Assembly (NCBI GenBank): GCA_938021675.1
Contig: CALIFY010000040.1
Location: 1-37,696 of the forward strand
Direction: 5' to 3'
DNA length: 37,696 bases
DNA from: an uncultured Acidimicrobiales bacterium
GTDB lineage: Bacteria > Actinomycetota > Acidimicrobiia > Acidimicrobiales > SZUA-35
The notes under the pieces are model-generated. The model was given only the letters and a program-made list of their open reading frames with translations. It was not told the origin of the DNA and did not search any database. Made by a program: the position numbers and the translations under genes. This document shows, piece after piece, positions 7,701-16,432 of the stretch (within the stretch, counting starts at the first letter, position 1; each line of letters begins with the position of its first letter).

Positions 7701-9080
7701 ATGTCTGTGGCCCCCAGGTTCGGCACCGACGGAATTCGGGGCCTCGCAAACGACGAACTAACCGCCGAAGTAGCGGTTGCTCTCGGTCGCGCCGCGGTCG
7801 CCGTCTTAGGCGGCGACCGCTTTCTCATCGGGTCCGACCCTCGATTGTCGAGTCCGTTCCTCGAAGGGGCGTTGACCGCCGGCATTTGCTCTGCCGGGGC
7901 CGACGTGGTGTCCCTCGGAGTCGTCCCCACCCCGGCGGTCGCCTGGGCATCGGCGGCAGAAAACGTTCCGGCCGCCATGATCTCCGCCTCCCATAACCCG
8001 TATCGAGACAACGGCATCAAGCTGTTCGCCGCCGGTGGTTGCAAGCTCGACGACAACGTCGAAGCCGCGGTCGAATCCCAATACTTGGCCGAGCTCGAAG
8101 GCCTAAACTCGGCGGTCCACGACCGGAACGCAGACGACGTCGGCACGGTGAGCAGATCTGAGGCGAGCGGTTGGCTCGATCTCGTCGTCGGCTCGGTGGC
8201 CGGCGATCGACCGCTCGATGGCATGACCCTCGTGGTGGACTGCGCCAACGGCGCGGCGAGCCAACTCGGCCCAGAGCCATACCGGCGCCTCGGTGCCGAG
8301 GTGATCGTGATCGGTGACAAGCCGGATGGCCGAAACATAAACGACGGGGTGGGATCGACCAGCCCCCAGGCGCTACAAGCCGAGGTGGTGACCGCCGGTG
8401 CGGTCGCCGGCTTGGCCTTTGACGGCGACGCCGACCGGCTGATCGCCGTCGATGAACAGGGTGCGGTAGTCGACGGCGACCGCATGCTGGCCATCCTCGC
8501 TACCGACTGGGCATCATCGGGACGGCTACGGAACAACACCGTTGTGGTTACGGTCATGACGAACCTGGGCTTCCATCGGGCCATGGGCCATGCCGGCATC
8601 GACGTGGTGTCGACCGCGGTCGGCGACCGCCACGTGCTCACCGCCCTTGATTCCCATGGCCTTTCTCTCGGCGGGGAGCAGTCCGGGCACGTCATCTGCA
8701 GAGATCTGGCAACGACCGGCGATGGCGTGTTGACCGGAGTGCAACTGCTCGACGTGGTGGCTCGCTCAGGTCGACCACTCTCCGAACTCGCCGGTGGAGC
8801 GATGGAGCGGGTTCCACAGGTATTGCGAAACGTTCGGTTCGAAGATGGACCGGACCGTCCCGCCGACCCGGTCGGTGCCTTGGCAGCCGACATCGCTGCA
8901 GTCGAAACCGAGTTTGGCGCAGATGGGCGGGTGCTCGTCCGTCTCTCGGGGACCGAGCCGCTGCTACGAATCATGATCGAGCATCTCGACGCCGAGACCG
9001 CAGAACAGGCATGCAGCCGGCTGGTGTCCGTCGCTGAGTCGGCCATCGGAGCAAGCCCCGTCAACGCCGCCAGGCCCTGA
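7701..9080 (+). CDS. glmM: phosphoglucosamine mutase
   Basis: GlmM interconverts glucosamine-6-phosphate and glucosamine-1-phosphate for UDP-GlcNAc and peptidoglycan synthesis. The 459 residues match the family length. Visible motifs are FGTDGIRG at the start, the phosphoserine loop ISASHNPYRDNGIKLF with Ser97 as the catalytic residue, the metal loop FDGDADRLIAVDE, the sugar loop GEQSGH and the phosphate loop RLSGTEPLLRIMIE. It follows rpsI closely, as in other actinobacteria, and precedes glmS by about 1.1 kb with two minus-strand genes between. The stop lies in a 20-bp tandem duplication (9062-9101). Confidence 0.97.
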   Translation: MSVAPRFGTDGIRGLANDELTAEVAVALGRAAVAVLGGDRFLIGSDPRLSSPFLEGALTAGICSAGADVVSLGVVPTPAVAWASAAENVPAAMISASHNPYRDNGIKLFAAGGCKLDDNVEAAVESQYLAELEGLNSAVHDRNADDVGTVSRSEASGWLDLVVGSVAGDRPLDGMTLVVDCANGAASQLGPEPYRRLGAEVIVIGDKPDGRNINDGVGSTSPQALQAEVVTAGAVAGLAFDGDADRLIAVDEQGAVVDGDRMLAILATDWASSGRLRNNTVVVTVMTNLGFHRAMGHAGIDVVSTAVGDRHVLTALDSHGLSLGGEQSGHVICRDLATTGDGVLTGVQLLDVVARSGRPLSELAGGAMERVPQVLRNVRFEDGPDRPADPVGALAADIAAVETEFGADGRVLVRLSGTEPLLRIMIEHLDAETAEQACSRLVSVAESAIGASPVNAARP

Positions 9081-9101
9081 CCAACGCCGCCAGACTCTGA
9101 C
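9062..9101. repeat. 20-bp tandem duplication across the glmM stop
   Basis: Two adjacent 20-base units (9062-9081 and 9082-9101) share CAACGCCGCCAG and differ at two positions. The first contains the TGA of glmM, so the second copy is non-coding and looks like a slippage duplication. Confidence 0.85.
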
Positions 9102-9131
9102 CTAACCTTGGGTCTAGCCCCGGTCGGACAA

Positions 9132-9842
9132 TCAGCTGCTCTCGACCAGCGACCGTATGGCGTCGGCAACCGTCGGGCCGTGCTTGACGTGGACCATATG
9201 GCCGGCTCCCGGAACGACGATTCGCTGCCGTACGTCGAGGTACTTGTCGAACACGTCGGCCGAGGCCAAGAAACGTTTGTCACGCTCGCCAACGATGGTC
9301 ACCACCGGGGCGTCGATACTAGACAGCCGATCGATCACCATCGAGTCGACATGCAGGGCGATTTCCTCCATACCTTCTGGCATACCCTCTGGCACATCAT
9401 CGGCACTGGCCGAGCCCGTCGACTGGGCAGCTATGGCCCGGACGGAGTCGTTCCATCGGTCCCGATTCTCGGGACTGCGAAACCCAGGTCCGGCAGCGAC
9501 CAAGACAAGCCCGGCAACACGCCGAGGTGCTTCGATGGCCTGGGCTAACGAGAGGTACCCGCCCAGCGAATGGCCTACCAAAATGACCGGTGAGTCCTCT
9601 CCGGCGATGTCGATCATTCGGTTGAGATCATCGAGGGCGTATCGACGTCCGTACTGCCCGGGCGGTGCCGTCGCCGAACGGCCATGGCCCCGGAGGTCCC
9701 AAGTGAGGGTTTTCGCCGACCCGTGAAGCGCATCTCTGGTGGGCGTCCACACATCGGCGGTGTTGAGCCAGCCGTGGGTCAACACGACCGGTGTCCCCGA
9801 TCCCTGGAGATCGAAGTGGAGCGGCAGCGCCCCGTCGGTCAC
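9132..9842 (-). CDS. alpha/beta-fold hydrolase
   Basis: A 236-residue serine hydrolase of the alpha/beta fold. The strand-loop VVLTHGWLNTADVW forms the oxyanion region, DLRGHGRS follows, the nucleophile elbow is VGHSLGGYL, the acid is probably the Asp in VGERDKRFL, and the catalytic His is in PGAGHMVHV. These features fit small esterase/lipase-like or haloperoxidase-like enzymes, and the substrate cannot be told from sequence. The GTG start overlaps the TGA of the upstream small gene (GTGA), so the two are translationally coupled. It converges on glmM. Confidence 0.9.
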   Translation of the reverse strand: MTDGALPLHFDLQGSGTPVVLTHGWLNTADVWTPTRDALHGSAKTLTWDLRGHGRSATAPPGQYGRRYALDDLNRMIDIAGEDSPVILVGHSLGGYLSLAQAIEAPRRVAGLVLVAAGPGFRSPENRDRWNDSVRAIAAQSTGSASADDVPEGMPEGMEEIALHVDSMVIDRLSSIDAPVVTIVGERDKRFLASADVFDKYLDVRQRIVVPGAGHMVHVKHGPTVADAIRSLVESS

Positions 9843-10075
9843 GCCTGGTCAGGCGACGGATCGGGCGTTGGGTCGAGCAACGCAGTCGCTTCCCAAATCT
9901 CGCTCCACTCGTCGCCCCCCAACTCCCCGGGCGGTGCAGCAGACCCCTCAGGAGTCGGTGAGGTGGTCGAAGTGTGCGTAGCGGTCGGTAGTTCCTCGAA
10001 CCCGCCATCGTCCTGGCCAGCCCTGGCCTGGACATCGTCGATGACCTGTTGGTTGAGGTCGTTCATCTCGCTCAT
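9839..10075 (-). CDS. small acidic protein coupled to the hydrolase
   Basis: A 78-residue acidic, Asp/Glu/Pro/Thr-rich protein starting MSEMNDLNQQVIDDVQARAG. The ATG at 10075 has no ribosome site but lies seven bases after TACCGT on the same strand, the leaderless-type signal seen repeatedly in this window; longer frames begin only with an unlikely TTG. The C-terminal part (GDEWSEIWEATALLD) could be a short helix. The stop overlaps the hydrolase start, so the two form an operon. The family is not recognised; it could be a hydrolase partner. Confidence 0.65.
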   Translation of the reverse strand: MSEMNDLNQQVIDDVQARAGQDDGGFEELPTATHTSTTSPTPEGSAAPPGELGGDEWSEIWEATALLDPTPDPSPDQA

Positions 10076-10082
10076 TGCCAAG

Positions 10083-10088
10083 ACGGTA
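10083..10088 (-). promoter_or_regulatory. leaderless -10 box TACCGT
   Basis: On the minus strand TACCGT ends seven bases before ATG 10075. That spacing would place the transcription start at or next to the A of the ATG, consistent with absence of a ribosome site. Confidence 0.5.
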
Positions 10089-10158
10089 TGCGGCTCAGCA
10101 TCGGTTTGGCACCCCTTCGAGTAGTTCTCGCCCTTGCAGGGTGCAACCCAAGGGTCCC

Positions 10159-10164
10159 TAGACT
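10159..10164 (+). promoter_or_regulatory. putative -10 box of glmS (TAGACT)
   Basis: TAGACT lies 19 bases after a TTGCAG (10134-10139) that could act as a -35 box. A start near 10171 would give a leader of about 40 bases containing the GAGGA ribosome site before ATG 10210. The long spacer makes the -35 assignment weak. Confidence 0.35.
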
Positions 10165-10209
10165 GTTGCAAACTGTTCGCTTACCCGGCTCCCAACTCTG
10201 AGGACCGTC

Positions 10210-13200
10210 ATGTGTGGAATCATTGCCATCGTTCGTCGGCGCACCGAGCGCACCGCTCCCGATCTCGAAGAACTAGGTGACCGACTACGGCTCGCGGTCG
10301 AGGGATTGCCAACCTCTGGTGCCGATGACTTGCCAAGCGACCTCAACCGTTCAGCCGACGTATTTGCCGGCATCGATCGTGAGTTGAGAGGTGAAGCGGG
10401 GCTGGCCGCCATGTTGGGTTCGCCGGGGGTTACATCGACGATCGCCGACCTGGTCGGCACCGCGGTGGTCGCGGTGGAACGGATCGAAACTCACCTCGAA
10501 CGTTCGTCGCCCAGTGCGGGATCTGAGTCGGCGGCGGTGTTGGAGCAAGTCAACCAGGCGCTCGTCCGCTGTAAAGACGCGTTGTGGTCGATCGAGCGCG
10601 ATCGTCTCCGGGCGGCCGCTGAGGTTACCGACCTGGCCGGCCCCGGCGTTGAAGGTGCCAGGCTGGCCGCCATCTTTAGCATCCAGCAGGCGCTGAGCAA
10701 CCTCGATCGGCTTGAGGTCCGGGGCCGCGACTCGGCCGGTATCCACGTGTTGGTCCGAGGCCACGGCCTCGACCTCGAATCGGAGCCAACAAAAAGCTTG
10801 TTGGCGACGCGGATCGACGATCCGCTGTTCGTCGACCGGTCGGTCCGGATCGTCGACGGGCACCTCGGGTTCGTGTACAAGGCCGCGGCCGAGATCGGCG
10901 AGCTCGGCGACAACACGGCGTCCATGCGGACCGCCATGGCCGAAGACGAACTACTCCAGCGTGCCCTATCGGGCCATCAGGCCGAGGCGACCGTGTTGGC
11001 CCATACCCGCTGGGCGTCGGTCGGTATCATTTCCGAGCCGAACGCCCATCCGGTCAACTCCGAAGAGCTTGCATCGCCGGGTTCGAATTCCAGCCCTGGG
11101 CCGTACGTCACCGCGGCGTTGAACGGCGATGTCGATAATTTCGCCGACCTGATCGCCGCCGATGGCTTGTCGATCGCCGCCGAGATCACCACCGATGCCA
11201 AAGTCATTCCCACCATGGTTAGTCGAGGCCTTGTGGCCGGACTCGATTTGGACGAGGCGGTTCGGTCATCGGTCGCCCAGTTCGAAGGATCCGTAGCCAT
11301 CGGCATGAGCACGGCGGCTGAACCACAAGACGTGCACCTCGCGCTTCGAGGCAGCGGCCAAGGCGTCTATGTCGGTCTGGCCGAAGATTGCTTCGTTGTC
11401 GCTTCCGAGCCGTATGGCGTCGTCGAAGACTCAGACGTCTACTTCAGGATGGATGGCGAGACGCCGGCCGATCCTGACAACCCGACGGCCAGCCAAGGTC
11501 AGATCCTTCGGTTGCGGGGCGAGTTGGCCGGCGATCGGGCCGGGGTAGTGCGCTGGGCCTACGACGGCACGCCGCTGCCGGTGTCCGACGAAGATTGGAC
11601 ATCCCCGTCGGTTACCACCCGGGACATCGACCGAGGCGATGCCCCTCACTTTCTCCTCAAAGAGATCTCCGAGTCTCCGACATCGTTCCGCAAGACCCTC
11701 CGGGGCCGCCTCGTCGAGCGAGATGATGGTCTTGCCGTCGACCTTCCGACCGAAACGATCTCCGAGGCGGTGGCAAAAGCGTTGACGGCAGGCCAGGTCT
11801 CGGCGGTCAAGGTCATCGGACAGGGAACGGCCGCGGTGGCGGGCCAGGCGATCGCCGCCGCCATCGAACGGTCATTGGCCGGCGCCGGTGTCTCCGTCGA
11901 TGCCGTAACCGCAACCGAGCTCTCGGGCTTCAAGCTGGGCGACGACATGTCGGACACCCTCATCGTCGCCGTCAGCCAATCCGGTACGACCACCGACACC
12001 AACCGAACCGTCGACCTGGTCCGATCGAGAGGGGCGTCGGTGATCGCCATCGTCAACCGGCGGGGGAGTGACCTCGTCGACAAGTCCGATGGTGTGCTCT
12101 ACACATCCGACGGTCGCGACGTCGAGATGAGCGTCGCTTCGACCAAGGCGTTTTACGCTCAGATCGCGGCCGGATTCCTCCTGGCCGACGGGCTGTCGCA
12201 GCTGGTGCCGGGGGTGACCGTCGACGACGACGAGCGGCAGGCAACCCTCGCCGGGCTTCGTGCGTTGCCAGACGCCATGATCGCCACGTTGGCCAAGCGG
12301 CCCGAAATCGCCGCCGCCGCCGGGCGGCACGCGCCGAGCCGTCGCTACTGGGCACTGGTCGGCAACGGGCCGAACTTCGTGGCGGCGAAAGAGCTTCGGA
12401 TCAAGCTGTCGGAACTCTGCTACAAGTCGATCGCCTGCGACGTGACCGAAGACAAAAAGCACATCGACCTGTCGTCGGAACCGATGATCCTGGTCTGTGC
12501 GGCCGGTCTGATCGGTTCGAACGCCGACGATGTGGCAAAGGAAGTGGCCATCTTCCGAGCCCATAAGGCGGCCCCGATCGTCATCGCCACCGAGGGCGAA
12601 AATCGCTTCTCGGCCGCCCTGGACGTGATCGCCGTTCCCGAGGTCAAGCCCGAACTGGCCTTTGTGCTGTCGACCGTCGTCGGGCATCTTTTCGGTTACG
12701 AGGCGGCCCTGGCCATCGATGCGTCGGCCCGGCCGCTCCGCGAGACCAGAGGGGTGATCGAGCGCTACGTCGGTGCCACCAGCGATGACTGGTTCGACCG
12801 ATTTGGTGGAGACATATCGAGCTACGTCGGACGGTTCTTCGATGAGCTTCGGGCCGGGTCCTACAACGGGCACCTTGAGGCATCGACCGCGTCTCGGGTA
12901 GCCGCGTTGCTGCGGTTCGCCACCGGCGCGGTGGGTATGGAGGCCTATCAACGGGAGTTCGGCAAGGTCGGAACCCCCGGGGTGGTTGTCGAGGATCTGG
13001 CCCTCACCCTCACCAGCGCGATCGAGGAGTTGACCCGTCCAGTCGATGCCATCAAACACCAGGCAAAGACGGTCACCGTCGGCATTAGCCGAGCCGACGA
13101 GAGTTTGCTCCAGGGGGCGCTCATCCAAGCGGTGCTGGCCACCGGTTGTCCGCGGGATCGGCTCAGCTACCGGTCGCTTCGCACCCTGGCAGCCATCAAT

Positions 13201-13668
13201 CCGGCGGTGGCCGACGTCACCGGGTACACCCGATACCAACTGGAGGGCGGTCCCGACGCCACTTCGTCCGGGGGTGGTCTGCTCCACGTGGTCGACAAGG
13301 GTGGTATCGCCACCGGAATAGCGTCACGGGTCGACAAAGATCCGACGTTGCGAGGAACCAAACACCGGGTAGCGGTGGAGCGAGAGCCGTTCGTTACCGT
13401 CGGCACGGACGGTCGGGTCGTCCTCATCGTGCCCGAGGTGAAGGACACCCAGACCACCGGATTGACCCTGTGCCATGTCCGTCTCCAGGACGAGCTTGGT
13501 GCCGGTGTCGCTCGGTCGGTGCTCCAGGGATACCGCAACCGGTATCGCCAGCTGGTCGACGTGGTCACCGAGCGCCAGCCGTCGTTTCGCGATGACCTTC
13601 TGACCGAAGTCTCGACGGTTGATCTGTTGACTGCGCCCATCTCCGATATCGCCGCTCGTTGGATGTAG
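10210..13668 (+). CDS. glmS: giant GlmS-like glutamine:fructose-6-phosphate aminotransferase with insertion and C-terminal extension
   Basis: GlmS makes glucosamine-6-phosphate from fructose-6-phosphate and glutamine. Its usual length is about 610 residues, but this product has 1152. It opens MCGIIAIVRR with the N-terminal nucleophile Cys. An insertion of about 145 mainly helical residues then separates it from RGRDSAG (171-177), which in normal GlmS comes near residue 26. HTRWAS (about 265), LNGDVDN (about 303), TTDAKVI and HFLLKEISESP complete the glutaminase part. SIS1 covers about 532-690 (VAVSQSGTTTDTN, ASTKAF) and SIS2 about 710-850. Glu735 and His751 match the E. coli isomerase residues Glu488 and His504 with the same spacing of 16. 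The LAKSVTVE region holding Lys603 is changed to LRETRGVIE. Residues 852-1152 are an extra domain including IKHQAKTVTVGISR. Start ATG has GAGGA upstream. Enzymatic GlmS activity is likely but not certain. Confidence 0.88.
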   Translation: MCGIIAIVRRRTERTAPDLEELGDRLRLAVEGLPTSGADDLPSDLNRSADVFAGIDRELRGEAGLAAMLGSPGVTSTIADLVGTAVVAVERIETHLERSSPSAGSESAAVLEQVNQALVRCKDALWSIERDRLRAAAEVTDLAGPGVEGARLAAIFSIQQALSNLDRLEVRGRDSAGIHVLVRGHGLDLESEPTKSLLATRIDDPLFVDRSVRIVDGHLGFVYKAAAEIGELGDNTASMRTAMAEDELLQRALSGHQAEATVLAHTRWASVGIISEPNAHPVNSEELASPGSNSSPGPYVTAALNGDVDNFADLIAADGLSIAAEITTDAKVIPTMVSRGLVAGLDLDEAVRSSVAQFEGSVAIGMSTAAEPQDVHLALRGSGQGVYVGLAEDCFVVASEPYGVVEDSDVYFRMDGETPADPDNPTASQGQILRLRGELAGDRAGVVRWAYDGTPLPVSDEDWTSPSVTTRDIDRGDAPHFLLKEISESPTSFRKTLRGRLVERDDGLAVDLPTETISEAVAKALTAGQVSAVKVIGQGTAAVAGQAIAAAIERSLAGAGVSVDAVTATELSGFKLGDDMSDTLIVAVSQSGTTTDTNRTVDLVRSRGASVIAIVNRRGSDLVDKSDGVLYTSDGRDVEMSVASTKAFYAQIAAGFLLADGLSQLVPGVTVDDDERQATLAGLRALPDAMIATLAKRPEIAAAAGRHAPSRRYWALVGNGPNFVAAKELRIKLSELCYKSIACDVTEDKKHIDLSSEPMILVCAAGLIGSNADDVAKEVAIFRAHKAAPIVIATEGENRFSAALDVIAVPEVKPELAFVLSTVVGHLFGYEAALAIDASARPLRETRGVIERYVGATSDDWFDRFGGDISSYVGRFFDELRAGSYNGHLEASTASRVAALLRFATGAVGMEAYQREFGKVGTPGVVVEDLALTLTSAIEELTRPVDAIKHQAKTVTVGISRADESLLQGALIQAVLATGCPRDRLSYRSLRTLAAINPAVADVTGYTRYQLEGGPDATSSGGGLLHVVDKGGIATGIASRVDKDPTLRGTKHRVAVEREPFVTVGTDGRVVLIVPEVKDTQTTGLTLCHVRLQDELGAGVARSVLQGYRNRYRQLVDVVTERQPSFRDDLLTEVSTVDLLTAPISDIAARWM

Positions 13669-13748
13669 CGGACGATTTGGTCGACGGGTCCGGAGGGGTC
13701 TCCGAAGAGCTGGATGTACGCGGTCTGCGGGCTATACGCGGCCGTAAC

Positions 13749-14129
13749 GTGGTGGCCATAGGCGCCGATTTGGTCGACATCGACCGAATGCGCCAGGTCA
13801 CCCAGCGTCAGCCGCGTTTCGTCGACCGGGTCTTCACCGAAGCCGAGCGGGCCTATTGCCAGCAACGGTACGATCCGGCCGAGCGTTACGCCGCTCGCTT
13901 TGCGGCGAAGGAGGCGGTGCTCAAGGCCCTTGGCACCGGTCTTGGAGGTGCCGATTTTGCCGACATTGAAGTAGTTCGCCTTCGGTCTGGTCAGCCGGTG
14001 CTGCACGTCGGGGGGCGAGCCGAGGCCAAGGCCAACGAACTGGGCATCGTGTCCTGGCTCATCACGCTCAGCCACAGCGATCGGCTAGCTCAAGCATTCG
14101 TGGCGGGCCTTGGTGAAGCTACACCGTGA
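13749..14129 (+). CDS. acpS: holo-[acyl-carrier-protein] synthase
   Basis: AcpS transfers 4'-phosphopantetheine from CoA to acyl carrier protein. From GTG 13749 the product has 126 residues, the family's usual size. A longer frame starts with TTG 13659 inside glmS, but its first 30 residues match nothing. The metal/CoA motifs are VAIGADLVDIDRM with its Asp and RFAAKEAVLKALGTG with the catalytic-site Glu; the C-terminal WLITLSHSDRLAQAFV is typical. It lies 80 bases after glmS, as in the mycobacterial arrangement of glmS, acpS and nnr genes in one neighbourhood. Confidence 0.94.
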   Translation: MVAIGADLVDIDRMRQVTQRQPRFVDRVFTEAERAYCQQRYDPAERYAARFAAKEAVLKALGTGLGGADFADIEVVRLRSGQPVLHVGGRAEAKANELGIVSWLITLSHSDRLAQAFVAGLGEATP

Positions 14130-14178
14130 CCGGCCGGCCGGTGCTGATATCTCCGTGCTGATATCTCCGTGCTGACAT
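14129..14178. repeat. palindrome plus 14-bp tandem repeat after acpS
   Basis: ACCGGCCGGCCGGT (14129-14142) is a perfect 14-base palindrome directly after the acpS stop. It runs into two exact copies of GTGCTGATATCTCC (14141-14154, 14155-14168) and a partial third. There is no coding frame here; it is the spacer upstream of the next gene's -10 box. Confidence 0.85.
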
Positions 14179-14205
14179 GTAGTGGTGGCGGGCCGTTCGG
14201 GCACC

Positions 14206-14211
14206 TACGGT
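14206..14211 (+). promoter_or_regulatory. leaderless -10 box TACGGT
   Basis: TACGGT ends seven bases before GTG 14219, matching the leaderless spacing seen at other starts in this window. No -35 is evident. Confidence 0.4.
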
Positions 14212-14218
14212 TGGGGGT

Positions 14219-14872
14219 GTGATCGACCCCAAGGATCCCGGCCGAGCCGCAACGGCCGTCGGATCGTCTCGAAGTGCTCGTTTGTTGGCGGCCATCGACC
14301 GGCTGTGGTCGACGATGGCGCCGGCCGAAGGAGACTTCGGCCTCATTCCGCAACTGGCGTTCGATGCGCTCTGGTCGCGGGCGGTACGCGACGAATTCGA
14401 AACGGCGACCCCTCGGCTGGCCGAACTGTTGATCGGCGGAAGCCTGACGATCGAACAGGCCGATGTGGTGGTCACACACTTTGGCAGTCATCGATGGTCG
14501 ACCGTCGACCGTGGCCGGACCGTCGAGGAGCTGCTCGATGCGTGGTGGGCCGAGACCCTGGCGCTCGAATCGGCCGAGCACACTCCGGGTTACGGTCCAG
14601 ACGTCGTGCTCGGCGTCCTGGCCGCCTCAGGAAGTTCGATGGTTCGGTGGCTCCACCCGTGGCTCACCGCGCTCGACGGGCCGGCGGCGGGACATCTGGC
14701 CCACACCGTCTTGCGAGGACTCTCCGGACCGGCCTGGGACGGGCGAGGCGACGAAGCGGCGCAGGTCTTGGCTTGGGCCAAAACCGAGACCGTGGTCAAC
14801 GGCATGGCGTTGATAGGCGGAACCCATCTCGACGACGGACAGCTCAGCGAGTTGTTGGACGCGTTGTTGTAA
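14219..14872 (+). CDS. conserved-looking hypothetical protein
   Basis: A 217-residue soluble, mainly helical protein from GTG 14219. It has several Trp-rich helices (DRLWSTMAP, DALWSRAVRDEF, DAWWAETLALE, MVRWLHPWLTALD) and a C-terminus ending DDGQLSELLDALL. No signal peptide, membrane span or catalytic motif is visible. Codon use is normal for the region, and a competing longer frame of the next gene over the same bases reads as Arg-rich nonsense. It lies 45 bases before nnr and is probably in the same transcript. I do not recognise it. Confidence 0.7.
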   Translation: MIDPKDPGRAATAVGSSRSARLLAAIDRLWSTMAPAEGDFGLIPQLAFDALWSRAVRDEFETATPRLAELLIGGSLTIEQADVVVTHFGSHRWSTVDRGRTVEELLDAWWAETLALESAEHTPGYGPDVVLGVLAASGSSMVRWLHPWLTALDGPAAGHLAHTVLRGLSGPAWDGRGDEAAQVLAWAKTETVVNGMALIGGTHLDDGQLSELLDALL

Positions 14873-14916
14873 CCGGCTCCGGCCGACGGAGTGGTGCGGG
14901 AAAGGAGTTCGTCCAG

Positions 14917-16416
14917 TTGGAACCGATCGTCACTCCGAAAGAGATGGCCGCGATCGACGCTGAATCGTCGATCGCCGGCGTTCCCGTTTCGCAGCTGATC
15001 GATCGGGCCGGATGGGCGACGGCCCAAGTTGCAGCCCGGCTGTTGGCCGGAAGGGTGGCCGGTCGGCGGGTCGCCGTGCTTGCCGGTAGGGGCAACAACG
15101 GCGCTGATGGTCGCGCCGCCGCCCGGTACCTCGACCGTCGGGGGGCGACCTGTACGGTTATCGATTTTCCCGGCCCGTCGTCAGTGCCCAACGTCGACTT
15201 CGATCTCGTGATCGACGGCTGCGTCGGGACCGGTTTGACCCGACCGTTCGACGCCGGCATGCTTCCGTTACACATCGGTGAGACGCCGGTGTTGGCCGTC
15301 GATATTCCGTCCGGTGTCGATGGCCTCACCGGCCAGATCCCAGAGGGAGGTCACCCGCTGTGCGCGGCGGCGACCGTAACCTTCGCCGCCTGGAAACCGG
15401 GTTTGCTGCTGGCGCCCGGGCGCCACTACACCGGGGTGGTCACCGTGGCCGACATCGGGCTCGACCCCGGCCGGGCGACGATGCATCTGGCCACCGGCGA
15501 CGATGTGGCCCAGCGGTGGCCGCGGCGGGGTCCCGATGGCCACAAATGGCAGCAGGCGGTCTATGTCGTCGGAGGTTCCGTCTCCGGTCAAACCACCATG
15601 ACCGGTGCACCCGCCCTGGCCGCCACCGCAGCGCTACGGGCTGGTGCCGGGATGGTGGCCGTAGCCGTCCCCGGATCGGAGGCGCCCGTGGCCGGCTCGG
15701 CGGGACCGATCGAAGCGGTTGGTCATCCGACCCCGACACGATGGGCCACACCGGTCCTCGAACGGCTCGAACGGAACGGTCGGTTCGGGGCTGCGGTGGT
15801 CGGGCCGGGCCTGGCCCACGGACGGGAACGAGTGGGCCACGGCGCCGCCACCGGCATCGAGAACTCAGCGACAAATCAGGTGGCGACCTATTTGGCGGCG
15901 ACCGAGACACCGACCGTCTTCGATGCCGGTGCGCTTCCCGGTCTTGCCGCTGCCCGTGCCGCTGCCGTCGAGGCTCCCACCGGCGGGTCAGCCGGTGCTG
16001 GAGGACGGGCCGTCCGCCACGTGCTTACGCCTCACGAGGGTGAGTTCGCCACCCTCTTCGCCAGCCTCTTCGGTCGCTTGCCGGGAGTCAACCGTGTCGA
16101 TGCGGTGAGGCTGGCGGCCGAGCGATTTGGGATGGTGGTTCTACTCAAAGGGGCAACGACCATCGTCGCCGAGCCGGGAGGGCGGGTTGCGCTGTGTGAT
16201 GCCGGCGATCAGCGGCTCGCTACAGCCGGTACCGGTGACGTGCTGGCAGGCGTCATCGCCGCCGGCATGGCCGGCGGGCTCGATCCGTTTGCTGCAGCCA
16301 CACTCGGCTCGGTGCTTCATGGTCGTGCCGCTTCTCGTGGGTATCGAGTCGGCATGCTCGCCGGCGATCTACCATCTCTCGTCGCGGCGGAACTGTCAGA
16401 GCTAACCGGCGGATGA
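14917..16416 (+). CDS. nnr: bifunctional NAD(P)H-hydrate epimerase / ADP-dependent dehydratase
   Basis: Repairs damaged NADHX/NADPHX: the N-terminal YjeF_N domain epimerises the hydrate and the C-terminal ribokinase-like domain dehydrates it using ADP. The frame is open far upstream, but TTG 14917 with GGAAAGGAG nine bases before it starts exactly at the family N-terminus (EPIVTPKEMAAIDAE), giving 499 residues. Epimerase motifs are LAGRGNNGADGRAAARYL, DGCVGTGL and DIPSGVDGLTG. Dehydratase motifs are GPDGHKWQQAVYVVGGS, AALRAGAGMV, LTPHEGEFATLF, LLKGATTIVAEP and the ATP/ADP loop ATAGTGDVLAGVIAAGMA. It is followed 16 bases later by the glycosyltransferase. Confidence 0.95.
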   Translation: MEPIVTPKEMAAIDAESSIAGVPVSQLIDRAGWATAQVAARLLAGRVAGRRVAVLAGRGNNGADGRAAARYLDRRGATCTVIDFPGPSSVPNVDFDLVIDGCVGTGLTRPFDAGMLPLHIGETPVLAVDIPSGVDGLTGQIPEGGHPLCAAATVTFAAWKPGLLLAPGRHYTGVVTVADIGLDPGRATMHLATGDDVAQRWPRRGPDGHKWQQAVYVVGGSVSGQTTMTGAPALAATAALRAGAGMVAVAVPGSEAPVAGSAGPIEAVGHPTPTRWATPVLERLERNGRFGAAVVGPGLAHGRERVGHGAATGIENSATNQVATYLAATETPTVFDAGALPGLAAARAAAVEAPTGGSAGAGGRAVRHVLTPHEGEFATLFASLFGRLPGVNRVDAVRLAAERFGMVVLLKGATTIVAEPGGRVALCDAGDQRLATAGTGDVLAGVIAAGMAGGLDPFAAATLGSVLHGRAASRGYRVGMLAGDLPSLVAAELSELTGG

Positions 16417-16432
16417 TCATTGGGAGAAGACG

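Noticed and set aside
7640-9292. 550-residue open frame antisense to glmM
   Set aside because: Ser/Thr/Arg/Pro-rich shadow of a high-GC gene; glmM on the other strand has all its motifs.
11079-11096. tRNA T-arm-like sequence GGGTTCGAATTCCAGCCC
   Set aside because: Lies inside the glmS coding frame, and no acceptor, D or anticodon arm can be folded around it.
11872-13287. 471-residue open frame antisense to glmS
   Set aside because: It mirrors codon bias of glmS and contains no domain; typical high-GC shadow.
14129-14142. Palindrome ACCGGCCGGCCGGT as a terminator of acpS
   Set aside because: It has no loop and no T-tract, so it is listed only as a repeat.
14182-14916. Long N-terminal extension of Nnr
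   Set aside because: The sequence is Arg/Gly-rich and overlaps the hypothetical gene in another frame; TTG 14917 has a strong ribosome site and begins at the family N-terminus.
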